Assembly (NCBI GenBank): GCA_030148805.1 | Contig: JASBSS010000035.1 | Coordinates: 372,001 to 436,000 of the forward strand | DNA: 64,000 nucleotides | DNA from: Thiogranum sp. | GTDB taxonomy: Bacteria > Pseudomonadota > Gammaproteobacteria > DSM-19610 | Reading direction: 5' to 3' | Part shown: positions 46,698 to 56,291 of the stretch, piece after piece | How positions within the stretch are numbered: position 1 is the first letter of the stretch | Layout of the letters: each line of letters opens with the position of its first letter | The notes under the pieces: generated by a model | What the model saw: only the letters and a program-made list of their open reading frames with translations | Databases searched by the model: none | Told to the model about the DNA's origin: nothing | Translations under genes and position numbers: made by a program

Positions 46698-46724
46698 CCG
46701 TGCGCGCAGGCGCGCGGCTTTTTT
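46698..46724 (+). terminator. Terminator downstream of the Gld/Bat operon
   Basis: CCGTGCGC (46698-46705) pairs with GCGCGCGG (46710-46717) with one G-T pair and a GCAG loop, followed by C and six T. It lies about 160 bp after batD in a 283-bp gap that otherwise holds no recognised gene, and before gnd. Confidence 0.65.
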
Positions 46725-46818
46725 GCTATCGTGACCCGCAGGGTTCGTCCAGCGCTGCACTATCGTGCGTCGATGGCGTCGTTGCGGCGGACCGATCCAT
46801 TCTTTTCGAGGGACGACT

Positions 46819-48267
46819 ATGCCGCAGGCGGATATCGGATTGATCGGGCTCGCCGTCATGGGCCAGAACTTGGCGCTGAACATCGACGATCATGGCTACA
46901 AAGTGGTGGTGCACAACCGCACGGCGGCGAAGACCGCCGCCTTTCTCGCCGGTCCCGCGCGCGACACGGACATCGTCGGCGCCGACAGTGTCGAGGCATT
47001 CTGCCAGGCGCTGAGTCGCCCGCGCAAAGTCATCCTGATGGTGCGCGCCGGCGTGGCGGTGGACGATTTCATCGCCAAGCTGCTGCCTTGCCTCGAAGCC
47101 GGGGACATCATCATCGATGGGGGCAACTCGCGCTTTACCGACACCAACCGCCGCTACGCCGAGCTGCTGGCGCGCGGCATCCGTTTCGTCGGCAGCGGCA
47201 TTTCCGGTGGCGAGGAAGGCGCCCGCCACGGGCCGTCGATCATGCCCGGCGGCGATCCGCAGGCGTGGCCGGCGATCAAGCCCATCCTGCAGGCCATCGC
47301 CGCCAAGGTCGATGGCGTTCCCTGCTGTCAGTGGGTGGGAGAGGCCGGTTCGGGCCATTATGTGAAAATGGTCCACAACGGCATCGAATACGGTGACATG
47401 CAGCTGATCAGCGAAGCCTACCAATTGATGCGTGAAGGCCTGCGCCTGTCGGTGGCCGAGGTGCAGGAGGTGTTCGCGGCGTGGAACCGGGGGGTGTTGG
47501 ACTCCTATCTGATCGAGATCACCGCCGAGATCCTAGGCGTCAAGGACAGCGACGGTGCGCCCCTGGTGGACAAGATCCTCGATACCGCCAGCCAGAAGGG
47601 CACCGGCAAATGGACCGGCATCAGCGCGCTTGAACTCGGTGTGCCGCTGACGCTGATCGGCGAGGCGGTGTTCGCCCGCTGTCTGTCGGCGCTGAAGTCC
47701 GAGCGCCTTGAAGCCGAAAGGCTCTATCCGGCGCCGGAGGCGGACTTCCAGGGTGATCGCGACGCCACGCTGGGGGCGATCCACGACGCCCTGTACGCTT
47801 CGAAAATCATCTCCTACGCCCAGGGTTATATGCTGATGCGCGAGGCGGCCGCGGAATATGGCTGGACGCTGAACTACGGCGATATCGCCCTGATGTGGCG
47901 CGGCGGCTGTATTATCCGCAGCCGCTTTCTCGGCAATATCAAAGATGCTTTCACCCACAACCCGCAGCTGAGCAATCTGCTGCTGGACGAGTTCTTCGTC
48001 ACCGCCCTGACCCAGGCCGAGGCCGGTTGGCGCCGGGCCGCGGCGCTCGGCATCGAGCTGGGTATCCCGCTGCCGGCGTTCAGCTCGGCGCTGGCGTTTT
48101 TCGACGGTTATCGCAGCGGCCGTCTGCCGGCCAATCTGCTGCAGGCGCAGCGCGATTATTTCGGCGCCCATACCTATGAGCGGGTCGATCGGCCGCGCGG
48201 CGAATATTTCCATACCGACTGGAGCGGCGCCGGCGGCGCGGCGGCTTCGTCGACTTACGAGGTATAG
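46819..48267 (+). CDS. gnd: 6-phosphogluconate dehydrogenase, decarboxylating
   Basis: This 482-residue enzyme converts 6-phosphogluconate to ribulose-5-phosphate with NADP reduction and CO2 release. The nucleotide-binding site is [21 protein letters not shown], followed by [22 protein letters not shown], the signature [21 protein letters not shown], the catalytic lysine region [20 protein letters not shown], and [20 protein letters not shown]. Length matches the long dimeric form. The ATG at 46819 has GAGGGA upstream; the in-frame extension to 46765 is not conserved. It completes the oxidative pentose phosphate route with zwf, though the two genes are 15 kb apart. Confidence 0.96.
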   Translation: MPQADIGLIGLAVMGQNLALNIDDHGYKVVVHNRTAAKTAAFLAGPARDTDIVGADSVEAFCQALSRPRKVILMVRAGVAVDDFIAKLLPCLEAGDIIIDGGNSRFTDTNRRYAELLARGIRFVGSGISGGEEGARHGPSIMPGGDPQAWPAIKPILQAIAAKVDGVPCCQWVGEAGSGHYVKMVHNGIEYGDMQLISEAYQLMREGLRLSVAEVQEVFAAWNRGVLDSYLIEITAEILGVKDSDGAPLVDKILDTASQKGTGKWTGISALELGVPLTLIGEAVFARCLSALKSERLEAERLYPAPEADFQGDRDATLGAIHDALYASKIISYAQGYMLMREAAAEYGWTLNYGDIALMWRGGCIIRSRFLGNIKDAFTHNPQLSNLLLDEFFVTALTQAEAGWRRAAALGIELGIPLPAFSSALAFFDGYRSGRLPANLLQAQRDYFGAHTYERVDRPRGEYFHTDWSGAGGAAASSTYEV

Positions 48268-48271
48268 CGAA

Positions 48272-48303
48272 CGCCCGCGCGCCGTTACGGGTGGGCGCGG
48301 GCG
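48272..48303. terminator. Inverted repeat between convergent gnd and mtnD
   Basis: CGCCCGCGC (48272-48280) and GCGCGGGCG (48295-48303) form a perfect 9-bp stem with a 14-nt loop, just after gnd and before the end of the mtn operon. No T-run follows on either side, so termination, if any, would be weak or factor-assisted. Confidence 0.35.
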
Positions 48304-48391
48304 GGCCATTCCGGTTGGCTGCGGCCTGGCGTGGCGCCGATGGCGCGCGTTCGGCCGTGGGCCCCGTCGGTAGCGGCAAGCAATCCGCGCG

Positions 48392-48937
48392 TCAGGACTC
48401 CAGCCTTGGGAAACGGCTGGCGATGTCGTCGCCGGTGAAATTGGCCACCCAGCCCTGCGGATTGTTGAACAGGCGGATCGCGGTGAACGCCGGTCGCGGG
48501 CCCATGTCGAACCAATGCCGGGTGTTGGCGGGAACGGAAATCAGATCATCCTTTTCGCACCGCAGGGCGTAAACCCTGTCGTCCAGATGTAGTACGAACA
48601 GGCCGCAGCCCCGCACGAAAAAACGCACTTCATCCTCGCTGTGGCGGTGTTCGGCGAGAAACTTCTGCCGCAGCTCGTCTTTTTGCGGGTGCTCGGGGTT
48701 CATGCTGATGACGTCGAAGGTCTGATAGCCCTGTTGTGCCATCAGGCGGTCGATTTCCGCTCGATAGGCGGCGACGATGCTGTCGTTATCGGCGTCGGCC
48801 GGCAGCTCGCGCTCGGTGCGCCAGCGCTCAAAGCGGATGCCTTTGGCGCCCAGGGTCTCCTGGATGGTGGCGAAGTCCTCGGTTTGCAGTTGCGGCTGCT
48901 CGGGCTGGTCCTGCGGATAAACGGTCAATTGGCTCAT
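48392..48937 (-). CDS. mtnD: Acireductone dioxygenase
   Basis: This 181-residue cupin enzyme oxidises acireductone to the keto-acid precursor of methionine and formate in the methionine-salvage pathway (or, with nickel, by an off-pathway route). The metal ligands are seen in FLAEHRHSEDEVRFFV (two His and a Glu), with the fourth in VPANTRHWFDMG. The C-terminal FNNPQGWVANFTGDDIASRFP is typical. It is the last gene of the mtnB-mtnC-mtnD operon, 12 bp after mtnC. Confidence 0.95.
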   Translation of the reverse strand: MSQLTVYPQDQPEQPQLQTEDFATIQETLGAKGIRFERWRTERELPADADNDSIVAAYRAEIDRLMAQQGYQTFDVISMNPEHPQKDELRQKFLAEHRHSEDEVRFFVRGCGLFVLHLDDRVYALRCEKDDLISVPANTRHWFDMGPRPAFTAIRLFNNPQGWVANFTGDDIASRFPRLES

Positions 48938-48949
48938 ACGATCACCGGG

Positions 48950-49627
48950 TCATAAGGTTATCTGGTCAAAATCGCGCACGCTCGGGTGCGCGCCGGTTGC
49001 CGGCGGCGGGTCGCGCAGCAATTGCAGGGTCTGCATGCCGGCCTCGCGGGCGGCGTCGAGTTCCTCGACGACATCCGAAAGAAACAGGATCTCGCCGGCC
49101 GGCAAGCCCAGTTGGGCGACAATGTTACGATAGGACGCCGGGTCGCGCTTGGGTCCGATCCCGGTATCGAAGTAACCGCTGAACAGCTCCAGCAGGTTGC
49201 CGGCGTCGCTGTGGCCGAACAGCAGCTGTTGCGCGGCCACCGAACCACTGGAATAAACATATAGCGCAATGCCGGCACGATGCCAGCGCCGGAGATTGCG
49301 CGCCGCGTCGGCGTAGACGTGGCCGCTGAAGTCGCCGCGCTCGTAGCCCCGGCGCCAGATCCGCCCCTGCAGGGATTTCAGCGGCGTCGCCTTGCGGTCC
49401 TGTGAAATCCACTGTTGCAGGATCTCGATCAGGCGTTCGATATCCGCCGCGGGTTCTCCCGCCTCGGCGCGCACGGCCTCGAGCAGCGCGCTCACCTCGG
49501 GCTCGTCGCCGTGCGCGCGCAGATAGTCCGCCAGCCTGGCGGCGGCGTAGGGAAACAACACCTGGTGCACGAAGGCGATGGAACTGGTGGTGCCCTCGAT
49601 GTCAGTGACCACGGCGCGCACGTTCAT
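48950..49627 (-). CDS. mtnC: Enolase-phosphatase E1 (MtnC)
   Basis: This 225-residue HAD-superfamily enzyme enolises and dephosphorylates 2,3-diketo-5-methylthiopentyl-1-phosphate to acireductone. The HAD nucleophile motif is VVTDIEGTTSSIAFV, motif II YVYSSGS, the lysine occurs in GIGPKRDPASY, and the acidic motif is ILFLSDVVEELDAA. The ATG at 49627 overlaps the mtnB stop codon (ATGA on the minus strand). A much longer in-frame reading exists upstream but runs antisense to nothing conserved and through mtnB in the wrong frame. Confidence 0.95.
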   Translation of the reverse strand: MNVRAVVTDIEGTTSSIAFVHQVLFPYAAARLADYLRAHGDEPEVSALLEAVRAEAGEPAADIERLIEILQQWISQDRKATPLKSLQGRIWRRGYERGDFSGHVYADAARNLRRWHRAGIALYVYSSGSVAAQQLLFGHSDAGNLLELFSGYFDTGIGPKRDPASYRNIVAQLGLPAGEILFLSDVVEELDAAREAGMQTLQLLRDPPPATGAHPSVRDFDQITL

Positions 49628-50229
49628 GGCAGGGCCAGCAGGCGTTCGTGCAACAGGCAGGCGAGGAGGAACTCGAAGCCTTCGCTGTGGCGCCGCGCCG
49701 TCGCCACGTCCCGGCCCCAAGCGTACAGGCCGTGGCCGCGCACCAGAAAGCCGGGTTGGGTGATCTCGCCGCGCCGCCAGCTCTGTTCGAGCTGCGCGGC
49801 AAGCGCGGTGATATCCTGATCGTTGTCGAACACCCGGATCTCGATGCTCTCGGCGTGGCTGTGGTTGCCGAGCGCTTTTTGCATCTCGAAGCCGTGCACC
49901 AGCAAACGCTGGCCGGCGCGGCGCGACAGCACCGTCGCGGCCACGGAATGGGTATGGAGCACGGCGCCGATGTCGGCGTCGAGGCGATAAAGACAGGTGT
50001 GCAATCCGGTTTCCGCCGATGGCCGGTGCGGGCCTGGCTGAATTTCCCCTTGCAGGTCGCAGGTCAGCAGGTCGTCGCGCTCCAGGCGCGCCTTGTCGCA
50101 GCCCGAGCGCGTGATCAGGCAGTGCGCGGCGTCCACCCGGGCGGAAAAGTTCCCCCCCGTGGCCGGGCACCACTGGCGCTCGCCGAACAGTCTGGCGGTT
50201 TCCACGAGGGCCTGGGCGGGATCGGTCAT
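49624..50229 (-). CDS. mtnB: Methylthioribulose-1-phosphate dehydratase
   Basis: This 201-residue class II aldolase-type zinc enzyme dehydrates 5-methylthioribulose-1-phosphate. CPATGGNFSARVD begins the substrate loop, zinc histidines lie in AVLHTHSVAATVLS, and LVRGHGLYAWG holds the later histidine. It is the first gene of mtnB-mtnC-mtnD. The isomerase mtnA and phosphorylase mtnP are not in the window. I looked for a SAM riboswitch in the 157-bp upstream gap and did not see one. Confidence 0.95.
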   Translation of the reverse strand: MTDPAQALVETARLFGERQWCPATGGNFSARVDAAHCLITRSGCDKARLERDDLLTCDLQGEIQPGPHRPSAETGLHTCLYRLDADIGAVLHTHSVAATVLSRRAGQRLLVHGFEMQKALGNHSHAESIEIRVFDNDQDITALAAQLEQSWRRGEITQPGFLVRGHGLYAWGRDVATARRHSEGFEFLLACLLHERLLALP

Positions 50230-50386
50230 GGGTGCGGGTTCCTGTCAAAGCTGCTAACTGTACACGCAAAGCGGGGGTGGTCGGAAGCGATGAATGCGCG
50301 CCGGCGGCGAAGCGGCGGCCGCCGCGGGATGATTCAGGGGGGCATTTGTACCAGAATAGGCGCCGGGCAATCAGTGGGTAGCGGGC

Positions 50387-51145
50387 ATGCGTGATGATCC
50401 TGCCATGGGCGCGGTGGTTATTGGTGACGAGATACTCACTGGACGGCGCCGCGATCGCCACATGCCACATCTAGTCGAGCGCTTGGCCGCGCGCGGCCTG
50501 CGCCTGGCGTGGTGTCGCTATGAGGGCGATGAATGCGCCACTCTGGCCGCGGCGTTGCGCCAGACTCGCGCCGCCGAGTTGCCGGTGCTGTGCTTTGGCG
50601 GTATCGGGGCGACCCCCGATGACTGCACCCGCCAGGCCGCCGCGCTGGCGTTCGACTGCCCGCTGCACCCGCACGCCGAAGCCTTGGCGCTGATCGAGGC
50701 GCAATTCGGCGAGCAGGCCTACCCCACCCGGGTGCGCATGGCCGAACTGCCGCGCGGCAGTGAGCTGATTCCCAACCCCTACAATCGCATCCCGGGCTTC
50801 ACCCTGGGGCGGCACCATTTTTTTCCCGGCTTCCCGGAAATGGCCTGGCCGATGCTGGATTGGGTATTCGCCCACCACTATCCGCTCAGCCACGCGCTAC
50901 AAGCGGAATGTTCCGTGTGCCTGCCGCAGGCGCAGGAGTCGGAGTTGTGCGGCCTGATGGAAAAGCTGATCGAACGGCATCCGCAAGCGCGGCTGTTCAG
51001 CCTGCCGCATCTGGGCGCGGAGAATCACGTGGAGCTGGGGTTTCGCGGTCCCGCGGCAGTGATCGAACCGGCGTTTGCCGATTTGCTGCGGGAGCTGGAG
51101 CGCCGCCGCGTGGTCTACCGGAATATCCGGCGCCACGACGCCTGA
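50387..51145 (+). CDS. MoCF/CinA-like molybdopterin-binding-fold protein
   Basis: This 252-residue cytoplasmic protein has the N-terminal fold shared by MoaB/MogA and the first half of CinA. GAVVIGDEILTGRRRDRHMP and LCFGGIGATPDDCTRQAAA correspond to the nucleotide/pterin site (GGxGxTxDD-like). The CinA C-terminal amidase domain is absent, so a nicotinamide-nucleotide amidase role is not supported; pyrophosphatase activity or an unknown role is possible. The start at 50387 is preferred on spacing from GGGTAG; an ATG at 50405 also precedes the conserved region. It is divergent from mtnB and convergent with tamB. Confidence 0.85.
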   Translation: MRDDPAMGAVVIGDEILTGRRRDRHMPHLVERLAARGLRLAWCRYEGDECATLAAALRQTRAAELPVLCFGGIGATPDDCTRQAAALAFDCPLHPHAEALALIEAQFGEQAYPTRVRMAELPRGSELIPNPYNRIPGFTLGRHHFFPGFPEMAWPMLDWVFAHHYPLSHALQAECSVCLPQAQESELCGLMEKLIERHPQARLFSLPHLGAENHVELGFRGPAAVIEPAFADLLRELERRRVVYRNIRRHDA

Positions 51146-51175
51146 GCTGGCGCGGCGGGTTTCTGCGCCCGCGGT

Positions 51176-54100
51176 TCATGGCCGGTTGATGGTGTATTCG
51201 AGATCGATCGACTGCACGGCGCCCGACTGGCCGGTGAGATTCAGGTGTTCGGTCAGCTTGTAGATGAACTGGATGGCCGCGCTTTCGTTGAACATGCCAT
51301 AGACATAGTCGATCGACAGCCGTGAGGACAACTGTTTGCTGACCACCAGCGCGGTTTCCTCCTCGGTGACCCCGGACTGGACGCCGACTTCGATGCCGAG
51401 CAGTTGCGAAAGCTCTTGCCCGAGCGGGCTGTTGGCGCCGAGCGAGGCGGCCGCCGCGGCCAGTGCCTGGGTGTCGCTGTTGCTGCGCGAGGCACCCAGG
51501 GGCTTGCCGGTGACCAGGTAGGCCATGATCTCCGCGTCCGACATGGCTGGATCCGAGAACAAACGCGTTTGCGGCGCCTCGGCCGTGCCGTACAGCTCGA
51601 TGCCGGCCACCACGCTGTTGACTTTGCGCACGGCGCGCACATCGAGCGCGGGGTTGTCCAGCGGCCCGGCGAACAACAGCCGGCCGCGCTCGATGGACAG
51701 CTTCTGGCCATAACCTTCATACCGTCCGTGGCGCAGTTCCAGCACGCCGTTGCCGATCAGGGTGTCGCTCTTGAGACTGCGTACGTTCAGCGAACCGGCC
51801 AGCTCGGTGCTCAGACCCAGGCCCTCGAAGTGGACGTCGTCGCCCAGAATCGCGACCACGTTGACACTCACGGGATAGCCGTTCGCCGCCAGACCCTCTT
51901 GCCGGGCCGCGGGCCCGACCAGTATCTGGTCGGAGGATACCTTGACAACGTTCGGCGGCAGCTCCTTGAGCCGGATACGCGCGTGCGGGATCACTACGCG
52001 GCCGTCGATCTGCGCGCCGCGGGCGGAACCTCTCAGCCGCAGCTGCGGATTGGCGTCGATTTCCATGTCCGGCAGCCGGCTGAGGGCGAAATTCTCCCCT
52101 TGCAGGCGCAGCGCGAAGGGCCAGTCGCGCGCCGCGTCCAGGTCGAGTTCGCCGTCGAGCTTGACGCTGCCCTTGCCCGAGCGCACCGCCCCGGTGAGCG
52201 TCACCCGCGTGGCCTGCATGCGCGCGTGCAGCGCCACCGGGGAGAGCGCCAGGCCGAGTTCGGCAATCGCCGCCTGGCCGTCGACCAGCTCGGCCTCGCC
52301 GTCGATCAGCGGCTGCTGCACGCTGCCGGCCAGTCTCACCCGGGCGCTCACCCGGCCGCCCTGGATACGGGCACCGGTCAATAGTGCGTTGAGAAAGCGG
52401 ATATCCGGGATGTTGGCTTGCAGGTTTCCCTCGAGGCGCGAGTCGCTGCCGCCGAGGTCGTGGACCTTGAGTACGCCACTGGCGTAACCCTGCGCCGCGT
52501 TTCCCTTGAGTTGCAGTTGGGCGACGCTGTCATGCCAGCGCCCCTGCAGGCAGATCCGGCGGTCGGCGGAAATCCAGCACCCGGCGAAGGGGGCGATCTC
52601 GCCGGGGGCCAGTCGCAGCGAGACGGGTTCGCTCAGCTGCCAGCGACCGAGTTCGGAGTGTTCAAGGTTGGCCGTTGAGAGCCGTCCCTGCCAGGCGTTG
52701 TGACCGTAGCTTCCCTGCGCGTCGAGCTGGAGTTCGACATTCTGACCCGCCAGATGCAATTGCGCGCGCTGGTCCGCGCGCGAACCATCCAGGCGCAACG
52801 ACAGGCGCTCGAAGGCGCGGCCGTCGAGTTCGATTTCCTCGGCGTTGAGATCGAGCTGTCCGACCGGCTCGGTCGCTGGCGGCAGCGCCGCCTCGAGCCG
52901 CAGGCGACCGACGCGGTACGGCCCATAGGCCAGCGCGCTGGCGCTCGCCGAGAGCTGGGCGCCCACCTGGGACAGCGGCCCGGTAAGCTTGCCGCGCGCC
53001 TGGATCTTCCCCGTGAGCCCGGGCAGGACGACGCCCGGGTCGGGAGCGCTGAGGTCGAAATCCAGGCCGGCGCGGTTGAGTGCGCCGGCCAGGGCGAGCC
53101 GGTTTTCTCCGGCGGTCACGGTCAGTCCGCGTGTCATCGGCACGCCGTCGACGAGGCCTAAGCTGCCTTTGGCGCTGAGCGGTTGCGAGCGCAGCTGGCC
53201 GCGCAGGTTCAGACGACTCAATTGGACGCGCAAGCTCTCGCGCTCGGCATCCAATACGAGGCGGGTGTCGAGATCCACCCGTCCGTCGCCCAGCGGCCAC
53301 TGCCTGCCCGGCTCGATCTGCCGGGCGCGCAGATTCAAGTCCAGATGCAGTCGGGGTGCCCACGCCAGCTGGCCGTCGGCGTCGATGCGACCGCCCAGCG
53401 TGGCCAGCCGCAGGCTTTCCACCTGCAGCGCCTCGCCGGTGCCGCGCGCACTGGCCTGGAGTCGCGCCGCGGGGATCTGGTCGCCTTCGAGCAGGCCGTC
53501 GAGCGCCAGGCGGTAGGCGCCCGGGGTACCGTCAACGCGGTATTCGCCAGCGCTGCTGCGATAGGTGGCCTCGCCGTCCAGCGGCCATTGCAGGTCCTGC
53601 CAGCTGCCGTGCAACGCCAGGCGGGGTTCGCCATCGGCGAGCACAACGTCGCCTGCGGTGCGCAGTTGTGCCGGCGCGCTCAGGGTGTGATCCAGGTGGA
53701 TGCGAGTAGCGTCACCGCTGAGCCGCCCATGACCATTGAGAGGGGTGGCATCGAGCCGTGACTGCCAGGCGATCTCGGCGTTAAAGGGGTAGGGTTGTGA
53801 CAGCGCGGCCTGTCCGCTCAGCCGCACCCGGGTCTGTTGTTGCGCGAGACTGAACCGGCTGAGCGTCAACCCGCGCGGCGTGACGCGCGCTGACAGCGCG
53901 AGGGTATCGACGTGGGTCGGGTTTTCGCCGTCGCGCTGCCATTGCAGCCCGTCGATCCGCAGGTCCTCGAGCACCAGGGTCAGCGGCACGGGTATTCGCT
54001 GCGGCAGGCTGAAGGGGGCCTGCGGGTCCTGTGCCGCGGCGCTGTCGATGCGCAGACCGGTCACCTCCAGCTGCATGATCCGCAGTCGTCCCCGCGCCAG

Positions 54101-54364
54101 CGCCGCCGGTCGCCAGTGCAGTTGGACTTCGGCGGCGCGCACCCGGGTGTGATCCTGTCGGTAGTCGACAGCGCGCAATTGCAGCCGGTCGCTCAGGCGT
54201 CCCTGGATCTGCGCGACGCTGACCTCGGCGGGCGCCAACGTCAGCGCCTGGCGTAGCAGCCAGGCGCTACCGGTCTCGCTGGTGACGAGCGCACCCAGTA
54301 TCGCCACCGCCAGCAGGGGCAGCAGGAGGACAATCAGCAGGCTTCGGCGTAACCAGCGTGACAC
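51176..54364 (-). CDS. tamB: Translocation and assembly module protein TamB
   Basis: This 1062-residue envelope protein is anchored by an N-terminal helix (LLIVLLLPLLAVAILGALV) and spans the periplasm as a long beta-helix. TamB-type proteins partner TamA in outer-membrane protein assembly and are also implicated in phospholipid transport to the outer membrane. The C-terminal DUF490/TamB domain is recognisable in VNVVAILGDDVHFEGLGLSTELAGSLNV, LELRHGRYEGYGQKLSIERG and the end LTGQSGAVQSIDLEYTI. The middle is repetitive amphipathic beta structure rich in Leu, Asp and Arg. It starts 8 bp after tamA. Confidence 0.93.
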   Translation of the reverse strand: MSRWLRRSLLIVLLLPLLAVAILGALVTSETGSAWLLRQALTLAPAEVSVAQIQGRLSDRLQLRAVDYRQDHTRVRAAEVQLHWRPAALARGRLRIMQLEVTGLRIDSAAAQDPQAPFSLPQRIPVPLTLVLEDLRIDGLQWQRDGENPTHVDTLALSARVTPRGLTLSRFSLAQQQTRVRLSGQAALSQPYPFNAEIAWQSRLDATPLNGHGRLSGDATRIHLDHTLSAPAQLRTAGDVVLADGEPRLALHGSWQDLQWPLDGEATYRSSAGEYRVDGTPGAYRLALDGLLEGDQIPAARLQASARGTGEALQVESLRLATLGGRIDADGQLAWAPRLHLDLNLRARQIEPGRQWPLGDGRVDLDTRLVLDAERESLRVQLSRLNLRGQLRSQPLSAKGSLGLVDGVPMTRGLTVTAGENRLALAGALNRAGLDFDLSAPDPGVVLPGLTGKIQARGKLTGPLSQVGAQLSASASALAYGPYRVGRLRLEAALPPATEPVGQLDLNAEEIELDGRAFERLSLRLDGSRADQRAQLHLAGQNVELQLDAQGSYGHNAWQGRLSTANLEHSELGRWQLSEPVSLRLAPGEIAPFAGCWISADRRICLQGRWHDSVAQLQLKGNAAQGYASGVLKVHDLGGSDSRLEGNLQANIPDIRFLNALLTGARIQGGRVSARVRLAGSVQQPLIDGEAELVDGQAAIAELGLALSPVALHARMQATRVTLTGAVRSGKGSVKLDGELDLDAARDWPFALRLQGENFALSRLPDMEIDANPQLRLRGSARGAQIDGRVVIPHARIRLKELPPNVVKVSSDQILVGPAARQEGLAANGYPVSVNVVAILGDDVHFEGLGLSTELAGSLNVRSLKSDTLIGNGVLELRHGRYEGYGQKLSIERGRLLFAGPLDNPALDVRAVRKVNSVVAGIELYGTAEAPQTRLFSDPAMSDAEIMAYLVTGKPLGASRSNSDTQALAAAAASLGANSPLGQELSQLLGIEVGVQSGVTEEETALVVSKQLSSRLSIDYVYGMFNESAAIQFIYKLTEHLNLTGQSGAVQSIDLEYTINRP

Positions 54365-54372
54365 GGCGATAC

Positions 54373-56121
54373 CTAGAGGTCGGGGCCCATGACGAAGTGC
54401 AGGCGCACCGGGTCACCGTCCTTGTCGAGCGGATGGGCGATATCCAGGCGGATGGGGCCGACCGGCGAGCGCCAGCGCACACCGATACCGATGCCGGTAT
54501 TGGGATTGATGTCGGTGCCATTGAAGGCGTTGCCCGAATCCACGAATACGGCGAGTGCCCATTTGGGCGCGAACAGATGCTCCAGCTCCAGGCTGCCAGT
54601 GAGCAGATTGCGGCCGCCCTCGACCGCGCCGTCGGCGTTTTTTGGTCCCAGGCTTTTGTAGCTGTAGCCACGCACGCTGGTATCGCCGCCGGCGAAAAAG
54701 CGCACCGATACCGGCAGTTCGTCGAAACGGTCCATCACCGAGACGCCGCCGTTGACACGGCCGATCAGGCGCGAACGCCAGGGCAGGCCGAGCACGCCCT
54801 TGGCTTCGGTCATGAGCTGCAGGAAGCTGACGTCGGAGAGCAGCTGCTGCGCACTGCCGCGACCGCTCACGCCCAGGCGCAGGCCGCGGCGCGGGTAGAG
54901 GCGCTCGTCGGCAATGGTGCGCGTCCAGCCGATGCCGGGCATCAGCAGCAGGGAGGCGGTGGGCGACTCGTCGCCGATTTTGTACTCTTCGCGGCTGGCC
55001 TGCAGGGAGCGCTCCTCCAGCCACTGGTTGGCGCGCATATGGGTCCAGGTGGCCGAGACCGCGCTGGTGTCGGCGCGATAACTGTCGGTGGCCTCGTGCT
55101 TGAAGCCGGCTTCGAACTTGAGCCGGTCGGTGAGCGGTTTTTCCAGGGGGATGCTGTAGCCGAGGGTGAGTTTGGAAATCACGCTGGAGAGCGACAGTTC
55201 GCTGGAAAACTGATGGCCCTGGGCGTTGATGCGTTGGTTGCGGTAACCCAGGCCGGTGCGCGGCCCGGTATCGGTGGTGTAACCGACCGAGGCCGAATAG
55301 CGGTGACGGTCGGCCGGGCTTGCGCTGAGACGGATGGGCACGCGCGCGGCTTGCGCGTCGTCGATCAGCGGCTCGACCAGCACCCGGGAAAAATAGCCGC
55401 TGCCGCTGAGGGCGCGCGAGGTGTCGGTCAGCGCCTTGCGGTTGTAGAGTTCGCCGGTGTGGAATTCGAGGTAACGTTCCAACAGATCGGCGTTCAGCGC
55501 GTCCTGCTCTATCTGGATGTCGCCGATGCGAAAGCGCGCTCCGGTGTCGAAGTGCAGATGCACGTCGGCGCTGGCCGCCTGTGGGTCGACGCGCAGCTCG
55601 CGCCGGGTGAAGCGGGCCTGGAAGTAGCCGCGTTCGGCGGCCAGATGACTGAGACTGTCGCGCACCCGGTCGTAGCGATCGTGGCGCAACGGATCGCCCT
55701 GATGCAGCGGCGCCTTGGCGATCAGTTGGCGGAACGCTTCGTCATCGCGACCCTCGCCTTCCAGCGCGATGTCGATGCTGCGCAGATGTACCCGGCGCCC
55801 TGGCCGGATAGTGAAGACCGCGCTCCAGCATTCGCCCTGAGTGGTGTCGTTGAGCTGCTGGGTGAGAGTGGGCGCGTAATAGCCGAATGCCTGCAGCGCA
55901 TGGCGGATTTCATCTTCCGCTTGCGCCAGGCGCGAGCGCAGGCGCCAGCGCGGCGCATCGCAGGGCTCGTCGTCCAGTGACAGCCAGGCTTCGATACTTT
56001 TGCGCACCTCGCCGTTGACGCCTTCCAGTTTCACCTTGCCGGTGGCTGCCAGCGACCACGAGGTGTAACTCCAGATGAGCAGTAACAGCAGCGAGCGGGC
56101 GGGGAATGACGGCGGTTTCAT
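54373..56121 (-). CDS. tamA: Outer-membrane assembly protein TamA (BamA/Omp85 family)
   Basis: This 582-residue outer-membrane protein has a signal peptide (SLLLLLIWSYTSWSLAATG), POTRA domains over about residues 28-265 and a 16-stranded Omp85 barrel behind. The barrel includes YSASVGYTTDTGPRTGLGYR and the Omp85 L6-type motif VRFFAGGDTSVRGYSYKSLGP (VRGY in the loop). The end of the barrel (GIGIGVRWRSPVGPIRLDIA, and RLHFVMGPDL) is typical of BamA/TamA. It is encoded just upstream of tamB in a two-gene unit. Confidence 0.94.
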   Translation of the reverse strand: MKPPSFPARSLLLLLIWSYTSWSLAATGKVKLEGVNGEVRKSIEAWLSLDDEPCDAPRWRLRSRLAQAEDEIRHALQAFGYYAPTLTQQLNDTTQGECWSAVFTIRPGRRVHLRSIDIALEGEGRDDEAFRQLIAKAPLHQGDPLRHDRYDRVRDSLSHLAAERGYFQARFTRRELRVDPQAASADVHLHFDTGARFRIGDIQIEQDALNADLLERYLEFHTGELYNRKALTDTSRALSGSGYFSRVLVEPLIDDAQAARVPIRLSASPADRHRYSASVGYTTDTGPRTGLGYRNQRINAQGHQFSSELSLSSVISKLTLGYSIPLEKPLTDRLKFEAGFKHEATDSYRADTSAVSATWTHMRANQWLEERSLQASREEYKIGDESPTASLLLMPGIGWTRTIADERLYPRRGLRLGVSGRGSAQQLLSDVSFLQLMTEAKGVLGLPWRSRLIGRVNGGVSVMDRFDELPVSVRFFAGGDTSVRGYSYKSLGPKNADGAVEGGRNLLTGSLELEHLFAPKWALAVFVDSGNAFNGTDINPNTGIGIGVRWRSPVGPIRLDIAHPLDKDGDPVRLHFVMGPDL

Positions 56122-56291
56122 GGTTCTGCATCTGAGCGGGTCGCCTATGGTAACCGCCCGCCGGGGGAAAGCGATAATCGCTCCGTGGCCGGGGCAGTCC
56201 TACAAGCGGGACGTGGCGCCGCCGCAGGGAACTTGCCGCGGTCGCCGCCGCGCGTCTATGCTGCCACCGTCGGACAGCGAGGGAATCAGTG

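Noticed and set aside
50230-50386. SAM riboswitch expected before a methionine-salvage operon
   Set aside because: The 157-bp gap shows no arrangement of helices resembling a SAM riboswitch by eye.
49628-50470. Long N-terminal extension of MtnC
   Set aside because: The extra codons overlap mtnB out of frame, and MtnC homologues start at the ATG at 49627.
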